Assembly (NCBI GenBank): GCA_045590195.1 | Contig: JAZNQN010000059.1 | Location: 1-38,756, forward strand | Direction of reading: 5' to 3' | DNA: 38,756 nucleotides | DNA from: JAZNQN01 sp045590195 | GTDB taxonomy: Bacteria > Bacillota > Clostridia > UMGS1883 > UMGS1540 | In this document: in pieces, positions 1 to 7,129 of the stretch | Position numbering within the stretch: position 1 is the stretch's first letter | How the letters are laid out: every line of letters begins with the position of its first letter | Notes under the pieces: model-generated | Seen by the model: the letters and a program-made list of their open reading frames with translations, nothing else | The model's database searches: none | Told to the model about the DNA's origin: nothing | Position numbers and translations under genes: made by a program

Positions 1-344
1 GGTATTTTAAAGAAGAAACAATTAACAATGCAGTCAAGCTTACAAAAGAGCTGATGGAGAAATATAATATTCCAATTGAGAATGTTATAAGACATTACGA
101 TGTGTGGGGCAAAATTTGCCCTGCACCGTTTGTTAATAATCACAAGGCTTGGGAAAATTTTAAGGAGAGGCTTACGATGGAAAAATACAGCTACGATACA
201 ACCGTAGATAATATGATTCGTGACGGAATTACAACTGTTGAAAATATGGCATACTGGGAGAAGGTTCTGGGTGGAAGGGAACCGGTTAACCTTCAGTATG
301 TGAGGGCATTGCTTGACAGGTATCATGAGAAGGTAAAACGCTGA
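1..344 (+). CDS. N-acetylmuramoyl-L-alanine amidase (phage-lysin type), 3' end only
   Basis: The reading frame is already open at base 3 and runs to TGA at 342-344, so the gene starts upstream of the window. The visible part carries the C-terminal end of an Amidase_2 fold: the RHYDVWGKICPAPF segment is the typical zinc-ligand and catalytic His/Asp/Lys region of amidases that cleave the MurNAc to L-Ala bond of peptidoglycan. A short tail follows (TTVENMAYWEKVL), of the type seen after this domain in clostridial phage endolysins. The ATG at 54 is internal to the domain and is not the start. Its position just beyond the 3' end of a tRNA suggests a prophage or island lysin, but that is inference. 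The catalytic fold is read from motifs only. Confidence 0.8.
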   Translation, partial: YFKEETINNAVKLTKELMEKYNIPIENVIRHYDVWGKICPAPFVNNHKAWENFKERLTMEKYSYDTTVDNMIRDGITTVENMAYWEKVLGGREPVNLQYVRALLDRYHEKVKR

Positions 345-371
345 CCAAGATTTGACCAACTTTTGACCAAG
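341..371. repeat. Three TGACCAA iterons with 11-bp period
   Basis: TGACCAA occurs at 342-348, 353-359 and 364-370, exactly 11 bp apart, so all copies face the same side of the helix. The first copy contains the TGA stop of the amidase gene. A 12-bp perfect palindrome, TACTTTAAAGTA, follows at 401-412. Phased short repeats beside a tRNA 3' end could be arm-type integrase sites or an operator; neither is proven. Confidence 0.55.
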
Positions 372-427
372 TTTTTAACGATTTCAAACGAATTTTGAAG
401 TACTTTAAAGTAGTTTTAAAAAAGCTC

Positions 428-473
428 AAAACCCTTGTGAATGCTGAATTTTTACAGTAAACACAAGGGTTTT
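428..473 (-). terminator. Hairpin beyond the tRNA-Pro 3' end
   Basis: A perfect 12-bp stem pairs 428-439 with 462-473 (AAAACCCTTGTG and its complement) around a 22-nt loop. Read on the minus strand it lies just past the tRNA and is followed by a T-rich tract, so it may end tRNA transcription. The long loop makes it an atypical intrinsic terminator. Confidence 0.5.
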
Positions 474-478
474 AAGTT

Positions 479-555
479 TGGTCTGAGTGGGGAGACTTGA
501 ACTCCCGGCCTCTTGAACCCCATTCAAGCACGCTACCAAACTGCGCCACACCCAG
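479..555 (-). tRNA. tRNA-Pro, anticodon GGG
   Basis: The minus strand folds as a full cloverleaf. The acceptor stem is CTGGGTG with CACTCAG, the D stem is GCGC with GCGT, the anticodon stem is CTTGA with TCAAG around the loop ATGGGGT, and the T stem is GGGAG with CTCCC around TTCAAGT. The anticodon GGG reads proline CCC/CCU codons. The 3' CCA is encoded at 479-481. The 3' end faces the amidase gene, the usual geometry when a tRNA serves as an integration site. Confidence 0.93.
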
Positions 556-623
556 ATATTTTATTGAACAAATGATATTATACTTGATTTTGCCTTAAAA
601 GTCAAGCATTTTTTAATTTATTT

Positions 624-1205
624 TTAAAAATCCTGCAAGGCGGAATGGGATACATTTTCAATAGAAAATTCGGCTGAACTTCTGCTGCAAACAGATATAA
701 AATAGTTATCAAACCTGAGTGTTTCAAAAAAACACTTTTCAAAGCTTTTAAAAGAAACAGGCGACAGAGGAAGGCCTTTACCCGTCATTTTAAAGTAGCT
801 TTCTTTCATTGTAAAAAACTTAAAAAAAGTTTCAACATCTATGTTTTTGTTTTCTTCTTCTGTTAAAAACTTGCGGGCAACTTTAAGGTTCTGATTGCAA
901 TTTACCTTCTGTAAATCAACACCGATTTCACTATCCGATATTGCAACCAAAATTTTTTGGTGGCTATGAGATATGTTGAAGTAAAAATTATCAGTATATG
1001 GTTTTCCAAAAGAATTTGTTTTAATTTCAAGTGGGAGAGGGTAACCTTCTTTTTTTGCCGCGAAGCACAAAAGCCTTTCGGCAGTTGCACTTTGGAAACG
1101 ATGGAGTAAATCTTCGATTTTTGAAAGCTTATTTATGCGATACGAAGAAAAACAAGGGAGAATATCATCGCACTTTAAAATATCGGTTATATAAAGCTTA
1201 ATCAC
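624..1205 (-). CDS. 4'-phosphopantetheinyl transferase (Sfp/AcpT superfamily)
   Basis: The 193-residue product should transfer the phosphopantetheine arm of CoA to a carrier-protein serine, using Mg2+. It shows the family signatures in order: NISHSH near 77-82, the metal-binding GVD at 95-97, and FFTMKESYFKMTGKGL near 130-145 with K134, E135 and the second lysine. Length fits the single-chain two-lobe Sfp type rather than the ~120-residue AcpS type. The start is GTG at 1203-1205, chosen because AGAAAGGAGTG lies 5-6 bases upstream. It is a lone gene with its own promoter at 1228-1256. Whether it serves fatty-acid ACP or a secondary-metabolite synthase is not visible; no carrier protein or synthase is nearby. 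Confidence 0.9.
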   Translation of the reverse strand: MIKLYITDILKCDDILPCFSSYRINKLSKIEDLLHRFQSATAERLLCFAAKKEGYPLPLEIKTNSFGKPYTDNFYFNISHSHQKILVAISDSEIGVDLQKVNCNQNLKVARKFLTEEENKNIDVETFFKFFTMKESYFKMTGKGLPLSPVSFKSFEKCFFETLRFDNYFISVCSRSSAEFSIENVSHSALQDF

Positions 1206-1227
1206 AATATCACTCCTTTCTGAATAT

Positions 1228-1256
1228 ATTTTAGCATAATATATTTACTAATGCAA
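1228..1256 (-). promoter_or_regulatory. SigA promoter of the phosphopantetheinyl transferase gene
   Basis: On the minus strand TTGCAT (1251-1256) and TAAAAT (1228-1233) are separated by exactly 17 bp, about 20 bp before the ribosome site. Confidence 0.65.
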
Positions 1257-1320
1257 CTTTTTTAACATGTAACATTTGCGGGGCATATGAATAAACTGAT
1301 TATGAAAGGGAGTGGGATTT

Positions 1321-1470
1321 ATGTGTGGCAAAAGAAGAGCTATCGGAGTAATAATTTTATCCTTTGCCCTTGGTGCATTTATTTCGGCTGTTCTTCCCTT
1401 GTGGGTGCTTGCGGTTTTAGAGGCAATTGTACTTATAATAATAGGCTGGTGTTTCTTCAGTGGAAGATAA
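1321..1470 (+). CDS. Small one-helix membrane protein beside spoVM (49 aa)
   Basis: An ATG at 1321 opens a 49-residue frame beginning MCGKRRAIGVIIL and containing one long hydrophobic segment (about residues 8-46) after a basic N-terminus. A good ribosome site, AAGGGAGTG, precedes it by about 6 bases, which is why this frame is preferred over the overlapping longer frame that starts at 1287 and has no ribosome site. It ends 15 bp before spoVM and probably shares its transcript. Small hydrophobic proteins of this kind are common in clostridia. I do not know an established function; a membrane or spore-envelope role is inference from the neighbour. Confidence 0.7.
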   Translation: MCGKRRAIGVIILSFALGAFISAVLPLWVLAVLEAIVLIIIGWCFFSGR

Positions 1471-1485
1471 TAAAGGAGTGAAAGT

Positions 1486-1560
1486 ATGAAAATTAAAGTT
1501 TTACGCCCACCAAAGTTTTTAAGAAAATTTTTAAAAACAATATTTAAAATGGAAACATAA
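1486..1560 (+). CDS. spoVM: Stage V sporulation protein SpoVM-like peptide (24 aa)
   Basis: The 24-residue peptide starts MKIKVLRPPKFLRKFL and is amphipathic and basic. Compared from memory with the 26-residue Bacillus subtilis SpoVM, it keeps the initial MK, the conserved proline at position 9 and the PKFL core. SpoVM binds the convex outer forespore membrane and recruits SpoIVA to start coat assembly. The ribosome site AAAGGAGTG lies 5 bases before the ATG. A strong terminator follows directly. It appears co-transcribed with the 49-residue gene; no clear SigA promoter is seen, and CATATGAAT at 1286-1294 is only a weak SigE-like -10. Genes this short are usually missed by automatic calling. 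Confidence 0.75.
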   Translation: MKIKVLRPPKFLRKFLKTIFKMET

Positions 1561-1585
1561 AAAAGCGGCCCAAGCCGCTTTTTTT
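1561..1585. terminator. Bidirectional intrinsic terminator
   Basis: AAAAGCGGC (1561-1569) pairs with GCCGCTTTT around a CCAA loop and runs into seven T on the plus strand. The A-run at its other end gives T on the minus strand, so it can end both spoVM and the convergent PLP-lyase operon, whose last stop codon lies inside it. Confidence 0.85.
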
Positions 1586-2840
1586 ACGATATTTTTAAAA
1601 CATTGTCGGCCGCTTTCATAACGGCAAGTTTTCCGCTTTCATAGGTAAGGCCGCCCTGCATATAAACTGCAAAAGGCTCACGGATTGGTGCATCGGCGCT
1701 GATTTCAATTGATGAGCCCTGATTAAAAGCACCTGCCGCCATAATAACCTCTGAAGTGTAACCGGGCATAGCCCAGGGAACAGGAGTTACAAAGGAATCA
1801 ACAGGGGAGAGAGCCTGAATACCCTCGCAAAAGGCAATAACCTTTTCTGCACTGCCAAGGCAAATTGCCTCGATAATATCAGAGCGTGGCTCGCCGCTTG
1901 AAGGGGAAACCTCATATCCCATAAGAGCCATTAAATTGCCGCAGAAGGTTGCGGTTTTAATGCTTTGCGAAACAATGTGCGGTGCCATATAAAAACCCTG
2001 AAAAAGGCTTTTAATCATACCGAAATTGCATCCGCATTCAAGGCCGATACCGGGAGCTGTTAAAGCATCTGCGGCAAGCTCAATGAGATTTTCTTTGCCG
2101 GCAATATATCCGCCTGTTGGCGCAAGGCCGCCACCGGGATTTTTAATAAGTGAGCCTGCCATAATGTCGGCTCCAACTGCCACAGGCTCTTTTTCTTCAA
2201 CAAATTCGCCATAGCAGTTGTCAACAGCTATTATAACATCGCTTCGATGAGCTTTAATAAAAGCACAAAGCTTTTCAATGTCAGAAATTGTAAGCGATGG
2301 CCTTATGGCATAACCTTTTGAGCGCTGAAGCATAACAACTTTAATGCTTTTATCTGAAAGAGCGGCTTTAATGCCATCATAGTCGGGAGTTCCGTTTTCA
2401 GTAAGGGAAACTTCTCCATAATTTACGCCAAAGCTTTCAAGAGAGCTTTTTCCGCCTTTTATAACGCCTTCTAAAGTATCATAAGGCTTTCCTGTTGCGG
2501 CAAGCAATTTATCGCCCGGGCGAAGTAGTGCAAAAAGCATTGTTGAAAGGGCATGAGTGCCCGATATAATATTGGCTCTGACTAAAGCTGCTTCTGCGCC
2601 AAAAACCTCGGCATAAACCTTGTCAAGTGCTTCTCTGCCTTCATCATCGTAGCCGTAGCCTGAGGTTGCGGTAAAATGTGCCGCACTTATTCTTGCATTT
2701 TCAAAAGCCTTTTGAACTTTAAGCTGGCCTTTGAAAGCAATTTCTTCTATTCTTTTAAATTCTTTTGCGGATATTTCTTCGGCTTTTTTTGAAAGCTCGT
2801 AAGTTTTTTCAGAAATACCCAGTACTTTGCAAATATCCAT
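1584..2840 (-). CDS. Methionine gamma-lyase family PLP enzyme (YnbB / 'aluminum resistance' family)
   Basis: The 418-residue product belongs to the fold-type I PLP enzymes of the YnbB family, annotated as methionine gamma-lyase-like or aluminum resistance proteins. Visible marks are SGYGYDDEGREALD near 60-73, IVRANIISGTHA-like cofactor-pocket residues near 85-97 (read here as LVRANIISGTHA), AVDNCYGEF near 205-213, and the likely Schiff-base lysine K233 in GSLIKNPGGG. The true substrate of the family is not firmly established. I place the start at 2838-2840 (MDICKVLGIS), because the upstream part of the longer frame runs through the intergenic palindrome and looks non-coding; the ribosome site there is only a weak TGGGGT. 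It is the last gene of the iorA-iorB-paaK-ACT run, 46 bp after the ACT gene. Confidence 0.85.
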   Translation of the reverse strand: MDICKVLGISEKTYELSKKAEEISAKEFKRIEEIAFKGQLKVQKAFENARISAAHFTATSGYGYDDEGREALDKVYAEVFGAEAALVRANIISGTHALSTMLFALLRPGDKLLAATGKPYDTLEGVIKGGKSSLESFGVNYGEVSLTENGTPDYDGIKAALSDKSIKVVMLQRSKGYAIRPSLTISDIEKLCAFIKAHRSDVIIAVDNCYGEFVEEKEPVAVGADIMAGSLIKNPGGGLAPTGGYIAGKENLIELAADALTAPGIGLECGCNFGMIKSLFQGFYMAPHIVSQSIKTATFCGNLMALMGYEVSPSSGEPRSDIIEAICLGSAEKVIAFCEGIQALSPVDSFVTPVPWAMPGYTSEVIMAAGAFNQGSSIEISADAPIREPFAVYMQGGLTYESGKLAVMKAADNVLKIS

Positions 2841-2857
2841 TTCTACCCCACAAAATG

Positions 2858-2879
2858 TCCCACACCATATGGTGTGGGA
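2858..2879. repeat. 22-bp perfect palindrome between two operon genes
   Basis: Eleven bases ending at 2868 are mirrored exactly by the next eleven, with CACACCATATGGTGTG at the centre and no loop. It sits in the 46-bp gap between the ACT gene and the PLP-lyase gene. It has no T-run, so it is a poor terminator; an operator or an mRNA stabiliser are options. Confidence 0.6.
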
Positions 2880-2886
2880 ACTATTA

Positions 2887-3318
2887 TTAAATGTTGTAAA
2901 GTTTTTCTCCGTCAACAACGCTGATACCGCTGTTTTTAAGAATTTTTTCAGCAGCTTCATTATCTGCAACACGCAAAATAACAAGCGCATGGTCAAACCC
3001 TTTTCCTGTGAAAGCATACATATATTCTATTGAAATGCCTTCTTTTTCCAAAACGGATAAAACTTTGTGAAGTCCGCCGGGAGCATCATCGATAGCAACG
3101 GCTAAAACTTCGGTTTCTTTAATAGTAAAGTGGTTTTCACTTAAAATAAGTTCAGCTTTCTCAGGGTCGTTTACGATAAGCCTTAAAATACCAAAATCGG
3201 TAGTATCGGCAAGAGAAAGCGCCTGAATATCAATGCTATTTTCAGAGAGAACCTTTGTAATTTTGGCAAGTGAACCTGATTTGTTTTCAACAAAAACTGA
3301 AATTTGTTTAACGCTCAT
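2887..3318 (-). CDS. Tandem ACT-domain protein
   Basis: The 143 residues form two ACT modules, roughly 1-70 (starting VKQISVFVENKSGSLAKI) and 71-143 (VLAVAIDDAPGGLHKVL), each with the glycine-containing ligand-binding turn. ACT modules bind amino acids and regulate partner enzymes. Tandem-ACT proteins of this size repeatedly sit next to phenylacetate-CoA ligase and indolepyruvate oxidoreductase in anaerobes, as here, so it is probably an aromatic- or branched-chain-amino-acid sensor for those enzymes. The start at 3318 has AAGGAGG just upstream and lies 15 bp after the paaK stop. The ligand cannot be read from the sequence. Confidence 0.88.
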   Translation of the reverse strand: MSVKQISVFVENKSGSLAKITKVLSENSIDIQALSLADTTDFGILRLIVNDPEKAELILSENHFTIKETEVLAVAIDDAPGGLHKVLSVLEKEGISIEYMYAFTGKGFDHALVILRVADNEAAEKILKNSGISVVDGEKLYNI

Positions 3319-3333
3319 TTTAAAACCTCCTTA

Positions 3334-4638
3334 TTAGTCATGAAGTTTACGTTTATCAATAACTCTTACAGCTTTACCTTCGCTACGCTGAATACTTTTT
3401 GCAGGAACAAGATGAACTTTAGGATTGATACCAAGCATTGTTTTAATAGCTGCGGCAAGTTCTTTTTCTTTCTGCTCAAGCTCTCTTACAGTATCAGAAA
3501 GCTGCTCTGAAGTAATTTCAACGTTAATATCAAGTGTATCGGTGTTGTTTACGCGGTCAACCTCAATTAAATAGTTCGGAGTGTATCCCTGTTCAAGCAA
3601 AACTGTTTCAATCTGAGAAGGGAACACGTTAACACCACGGATAATCATCATATCATCGCTTCTGCCCAGTGGCTTTGTCATTTTTACGAGAGTACGGCCG
3701 CAGGAGCATTTTTCACGCGAAAGAATACAAATATCTCTTGTTCTGTAACGAAGAAGTGGGAAGGCTTCTTTAGTAATGCTTGTAAATACAAGCTCGCCTT
3801 TTTCGCCTTCGGGCAAAACTTCGCCAGTTTCAGGGTTGATAATTTCAGCAATAAAGTGGTCTTCGTTAATGTGCATACCTGTTTGTTCGCTACATTCAAA
3901 CGAAACACCTGGGCCACTTGTTTCTGTAAGGCCGTAAATATCATAAGCCTTAATACCAAGAGAAGCTTCTATATCACGGCGCATAGCTTCTGTCCACGGC
4001 TCTGCACCGAAGATACCTGCTTTAAGAGAAATATCGTCAGGTGTGAGGCCCATTTCTTTTAATGTTTCGCCAATGTAAGCTGCATAAGAAGGTGTGCAGC
4101 ACAAAATTGTAGATTTTAAATCGCGCATAAACTGAATCTGTCTTTCAGTGTTACCGGATGACATTGGGAGAGTAAGACAACCAACCTTGTGTGAGCCGCC
4201 GTTAAGACCGGGGCCACCTGTGAAAAGGCCGTAGCCGTAAGCTACCTGACAAACATCTTCGCGTGTTCCGCCTGCTGCAACTATTGCTCTTGCACAGCAT
4301 TCTTCCCAAAGGTCAACATCGTGCTGGGTGTAAAAAGCAACAACTCTTCTGCCTGTTGTACCGCTTGTTGACTGAATTCTTACGCAGTCGGCAAGGGGTT
4401 TTGCCAAAAGTCCATAAGGATAAGCATCACGCAGGTCTGCCTTTGTAAGGAAAGGAAGTTTATGTAAATCGTCAACGGACTTAATATCGTCGGGAGTAAC
4501 GCCCTTTTCGTCCATAAGTTTTTTGTAGTAGTCTACATTTTCGTAAACATGTTTTACCTGTGCCACAAGCCTTTCGCTCTGAAGCGCACGCATTTCCTCG
4601 CGCGAGGCACATTCAATTTTCTCGTCCCAATACTTCAT
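3334..4638 (-). CDS. paaK: Phenylacetate--CoA ligase
   Basis: The 434-residue AMP-forming acyl-CoA ligase would convert phenylacetate, or an indole- or hydroxyphenyl-acetate analogue, to its CoA thioester using ATP. Marks in order are the phosphate loop QSTSGTTGRR near 90-99, the adenine motif YGLTETSGPG near 238-247, RYRTRDI near 300, and the hinge and C-terminal subdomain beginning GRSDDMMIIRGVNVFPSQIE. A CSCGR segment before the hinge is also usual. Full length for the family. It lies 21 bp after iorB and 15 bp before the ACT gene. The context suggests reversible acyl-CoA and arylacetate energy metabolism linked to ferredoxin rather than the aerobic paa pathway, none of whose other genes are present. 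Confidence 0.93.
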   Translation of the reverse strand: MKYWDEKIECASREEMRALQSERLVAQVKHVYENVDYYKKLMDEKGVTPDDIKSVDDLHKLPFLTKADLRDAYPYGLLAKPLADCVRIQSTSGTTGRRVVAFYTQHDVDLWEECCARAIVAAGGTREDVCQVAYGYGLFTGGPGLNGGSHKVGCLTLPMSSGNTERQIQFMRDLKSTILCCTPSYAAYIGETLKEMGLTPDDISLKAGIFGAEPWTEAMRRDIEASLGIKAYDIYGLTETSGPGVSFECSEQTGMHINEDHFIAEIINPETGEVLPEGEKGELVFTSITKEAFPLLRYRTRDICILSREKCSCGRTLVKMTKPLGRSDDMMIIRGVNVFPSQIETVLLEQGYTPNYLIEVDRVNNTDTLDINVEITSEQLSDTVRELEQKEKELAAAIKTMLGINPKVHLVPAKSIQRSEGKAVRVIDKRKLHD

Positions 4639-4659
4639 TTTAAATCATCCTCTCAAAAA

Positions 4660-5229
4660 TTATTTTGCGTTATATCCAAGCTCAAAAGCCTTTAAGTTAA
4701 TTTCAAGGAATTTGGGTGGAACAGTTTTGTTTATAGCATCGATAAATGCATCTTTTGAAATATCGCTGTTTGCGGCAAGTGCACCGATTAAAACAACGTT
4801 TACTGCTTTTTCGTTTCCTGCCTGTCTTGCGAGAGAAAGGGCATCGATTGCAGTTATGGCAATGCCTTTATTTTCAATTTTACCGAGAATATCCTGCGGA
4901 TACTCTGCAGCACCTGTAATTACAGGCATTGGGTCAGTTTTCTGAGTATTAACCAAAAGTTTTCCGCCACGTTTAAGGTATGAAAGTGAGCGGTATGCTT
5001 CAAGCTGTTCAAAAGCTAAAAGAATATCGGCATCGCCATTTGAAACGATAGGAGAATTAACTTTTTCGCCATATTTTACATATGTTACAACGCTTCCGCC
5101 ACGCTGGCTCATACCATGAACTTCAGAAACTTTAACATCAAAGCCCTGCACGGTTGCAACATGGCCAAGTATTCTGCTGGCAAGAAGTGTTCCCTGGCCA
5201 CCAACACCAACAATAACTATATTACTCAT
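4660..5229 (-). CDS. iorB: Indolepyruvate:ferredoxin oxidoreductase, beta subunit
   Basis: The 189-residue subunit starts MSNIVIVGVGGQGTLLASRILG, the glycine-rich opening of the pyruvate/ketoisovalerate oxidoreductase gamma domain. With IorA it oxidatively decarboxylates aryl pyruvates from transaminated Trp, Phe or Tyr to arylacetyl-CoA and reduces ferredoxin. The start at 5229 is used instead of the longer frame to 5295, because the iorA stop and this ATG overlap by one base (TAATG) and GGAGGAG lies just before it. One-base overlap implies translational coupling with iorA and equal subunit supply. Confidence 0.93.
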   Translation of the reverse strand: MSNIVIVGVGGQGTLLASRILGHVATVQGFDVKVSEVHGMSQRGGSVVTYVKYGEKVNSPIVSNGDADILLAFEQLEAYRSLSYLKRGGKLLVNTQKTDPMPVITGAAEYPQDILGKIENKGIAITAIDALSLARQAGNEKAVNVVLIGALAANSDISKDAFIDAINKTVPPKFLEINLKAFELGYNAK

Positions 5230-6965
5230 TATTTCTCCTCCTTTGTAATTGCACCGAATTTGCAAACATTCATACAAAGTCCACAGCCGTTGCAAAGTGT
5301 ATCGTCAACGAGAACCTGACCGTCTCTGAAGCTGAGGGCAGGACATCCGATTTTCATACACATTTTACATTTTTTACATTTTTCATTATCAATTTTTGCA
5401 AGGCCTGTAAGCTTAACGCTTTTAAGGAGTGCGCAAGGACGCTGTGCAATAATAACAGAAGGCTCTTCTGCTGCAATTTCAGCTTTAACTATCTTTTCGA
5501 AATTGTCAACATCAAATGGGTCGGCAATAGTAATTCTTTCAACGCCGCAGGCTTTGCAAAGCAACTGGAGGTCAACCTGTTTTGTAGCTTCGCCTTTTAA
5601 GGTTTTGCCTGTTGTGGGGTTATCCTGATGGCCTGTCATACCTGTAATGGAGTTATCAAGAATAATAACAGTTGATGTACCTTTGTTGTAAATAATATCA
5701 ATAAGGCCTGTAATACCTGAGTGCATAAAGGTTGAATCGCCTATAATTGCAACAGTTTTACCGGCAACATCTCTTCCGCCTGCCATTTCCATACCATGTG
5801 CCATAGAAACGCTACCGCCCATGCAAAGGCAGGTGTCAAGGCTCTGGAGTGGAGCAAGTGCGCCAAGAGTGTAGCAACCAATGTCGCCGCAAACACGAAG
5901 GCCGAGTTTTTTAAGAACATAGTGCATACCTCTGTGTGGGCAACCGGGGCAAAGAACAGGAGGACGAACAGGAGTTTCCTCGTCAGCTTTGTCAAATGGA
6001 GCTGCATCTTTACCGAAAATACATTTTGCAACCATATCTGCGCTGTATTCGCCAAGAAGAGTAAATTTGTCTTTACCGTGAACAGGAATACCCATAGCTT
6101 TAACGTGAGTTTCAATAATTGGGTCGAGCTCTTCAACAACATAAAGCTCGTCAACATTTTTTGCAAATTCAGCTATTAAATCAGTTGGAAGAGGGTAAAC
6201 CATACCAAGTTTTAAAAAGCTTACATCTGGTGCAGCTTCTTTGGCATACTGATAACAGTCGCCTGCGGCAATAATACCAATTTTCTTGTCGCCGTATTCA
6301 ATGCGGTTAATGCCATCGCCATTAGCAAAGGCAGTTAAATCTTCGCATCTTTTTTCAACTATAACGTGTCTGCCTCTTGCCATTGCAGGCATCATAACGT
6401 ATTTAAGAGGGTCTTTTTTGTATTCTTTAAGTGAAACTTCATTTCTGTCAAGTTCTTCAACAAGGCTCTGTGAGTGAGCAATTCTTGTTGTTAAACGAAT
6501 TAAAACAGGAGTGTCATATTTTTCGCTTATTTCGTAAGCAAGTTTAATATAGTCTTTACACTCGCCGCTGTCAGAAGGCTCAAGCATAGGAATTTTTGAA
6601 GCCTTTGCATAGTGGCGGCTATCCTGCTCGTTTTGTGAAGAGTGCATACCGGGGTCATCGGCAACGCAGATAACAAGGCCGCCATTAACGCCTGTGTAAG
6701 AAGCTGTGAAAAGCGGGTCGGCTGCAACGTTGAGGCCAACGTGTTTCATACAACTCATAGCTCTTGCGCCTGCAACAGATGCACCAACTGCAACCTCTAA
6801 AGCTACCTTTTCATTAGGCGCCCATTCAGCATATATTTCATTATATTTTGCGGCAAATTCGGTAATTTCGGTACTGGGTGTTCCGGGGTATGACGCAACA
6901 ACTTTTGCGCCTGCCTCAAAAGCACCGCGGGCAATTGCCTCGTTGCCAAGCATAAGTCTTTTCAT
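5229..6965 (-). CDS. iorA: Indolepyruvate:ferredoxin oxidoreductase, alpha subunit
   Basis: The 578-residue catalytic subunit begins with the pyrimidine-binding domain (GNEAIARGAFEAGAKVVAS, SYPGTPSTEITE). The thiamine-diphosphate domain sits near 345-480, with CPGCPHRGMHYVL, CGDIGCYTLG and the GDSTFMHSG ... DNSITGMTGHQDNP metal/ThDP-binding stretch. The C-terminus carries two 4Fe-4S clusters (CKKCKMCMKIGCP near 525 and CNGCGLCMNVC near 557). The length is standard. It is the first gene of the operon, with its own SigA promoter (7012-7040) and the ribosome site GAGGAAGGAAG before the ATG at 6965. Confidence 0.96.
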   Translation of the reverse strand: MKRLMLGNEAIARGAFEAGAKVVASYPGTPSTEITEFAAKYNEIYAEWAPNEKVALEVAVGASVAGARAMSCMKHVGLNVAADPLFTASYTGVNGGLVICVADDPGMHSSQNEQDSRHYAKASKIPMLEPSDSGECKDYIKLAYEISEKYDTPVLIRLTTRIAHSQSLVEELDRNEVSLKEYKKDPLKYVMMPAMARGRHVIVEKRCEDLTAFANGDGINRIEYGDKKIGIIAAGDCYQYAKEAAPDVSFLKLGMVYPLPTDLIAEFAKNVDELYVVEELDPIIETHVKAMGIPVHGKDKFTLLGEYSADMVAKCIFGKDAAPFDKADEETPVRPPVLCPGCPHRGMHYVLKKLGLRVCGDIGCYTLGALAPLQSLDTCLCMGGSVSMAHGMEMAGGRDVAGKTVAIIGDSTFMHSGITGLIDIIYNKGTSTVIILDNSITGMTGHQDNPTTGKTLKGEATKQVDLQLLCKACGVERITIADPFDVDNFEKIVKAEIAAEEPSVIIAQRPCALLKSVKLTGLAKIDNEKCKKCKMCMKIGCPALSFRDGQVLVDDTLCNGCGLCMNVCKFGAITKEEK

Positions 6966-7011
6966 TTTATACTTCCTTCCTCATTGGTTTTAATTTTATA
7001 AAGATAGAATT

Positions 7012-7040
7012 ATTATATCATTTTTGAGCTATTTTGTAAA
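7012..7040 (-). promoter_or_regulatory. SigA promoter of the iorA operon
   Basis: On the minus strand TTTACA (7035-7040), a 17-bp spacer and TATAAT (7012-7017) form a near-consensus promoter about 45 bp before iorA. Confidence 0.75.
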
Positions 7041-7092
7041 GAAAAAAATAATATTTGCGGCAATAAGTATGTGAATAAAACAGAACAAAACT

Positions 7093-7120
7093 AAAAAAGG
7101 CTGTGATGAACACAGCCTTT
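7093..7120 (-). terminator. Intrinsic terminator of serC-serA
   Basis: A 10-bp stem pairs 7096-7105 with 7111-7120 (AAAGGCTGTG and its complement) around ATGAA. On the minus strand it is followed by a T-run (A-run 7093-7098), 10 bp past the serA stop. Confidence 0.85.
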
Positions 7121-7129
7121 AATTTTTTA

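Noticed and set aside
1287..1481. 64-codon frame overlapping the 49-residue gene
   Set aside because: It has no ribosome site before its ATG, and its composition is poor compared with the well-initiated hydrophobic frame at 1321.
5741..6179. Long frames inside iorA on other frames
   Set aside because: They are shadows of the iorA coding sequence, which has complete domains on its own frame.
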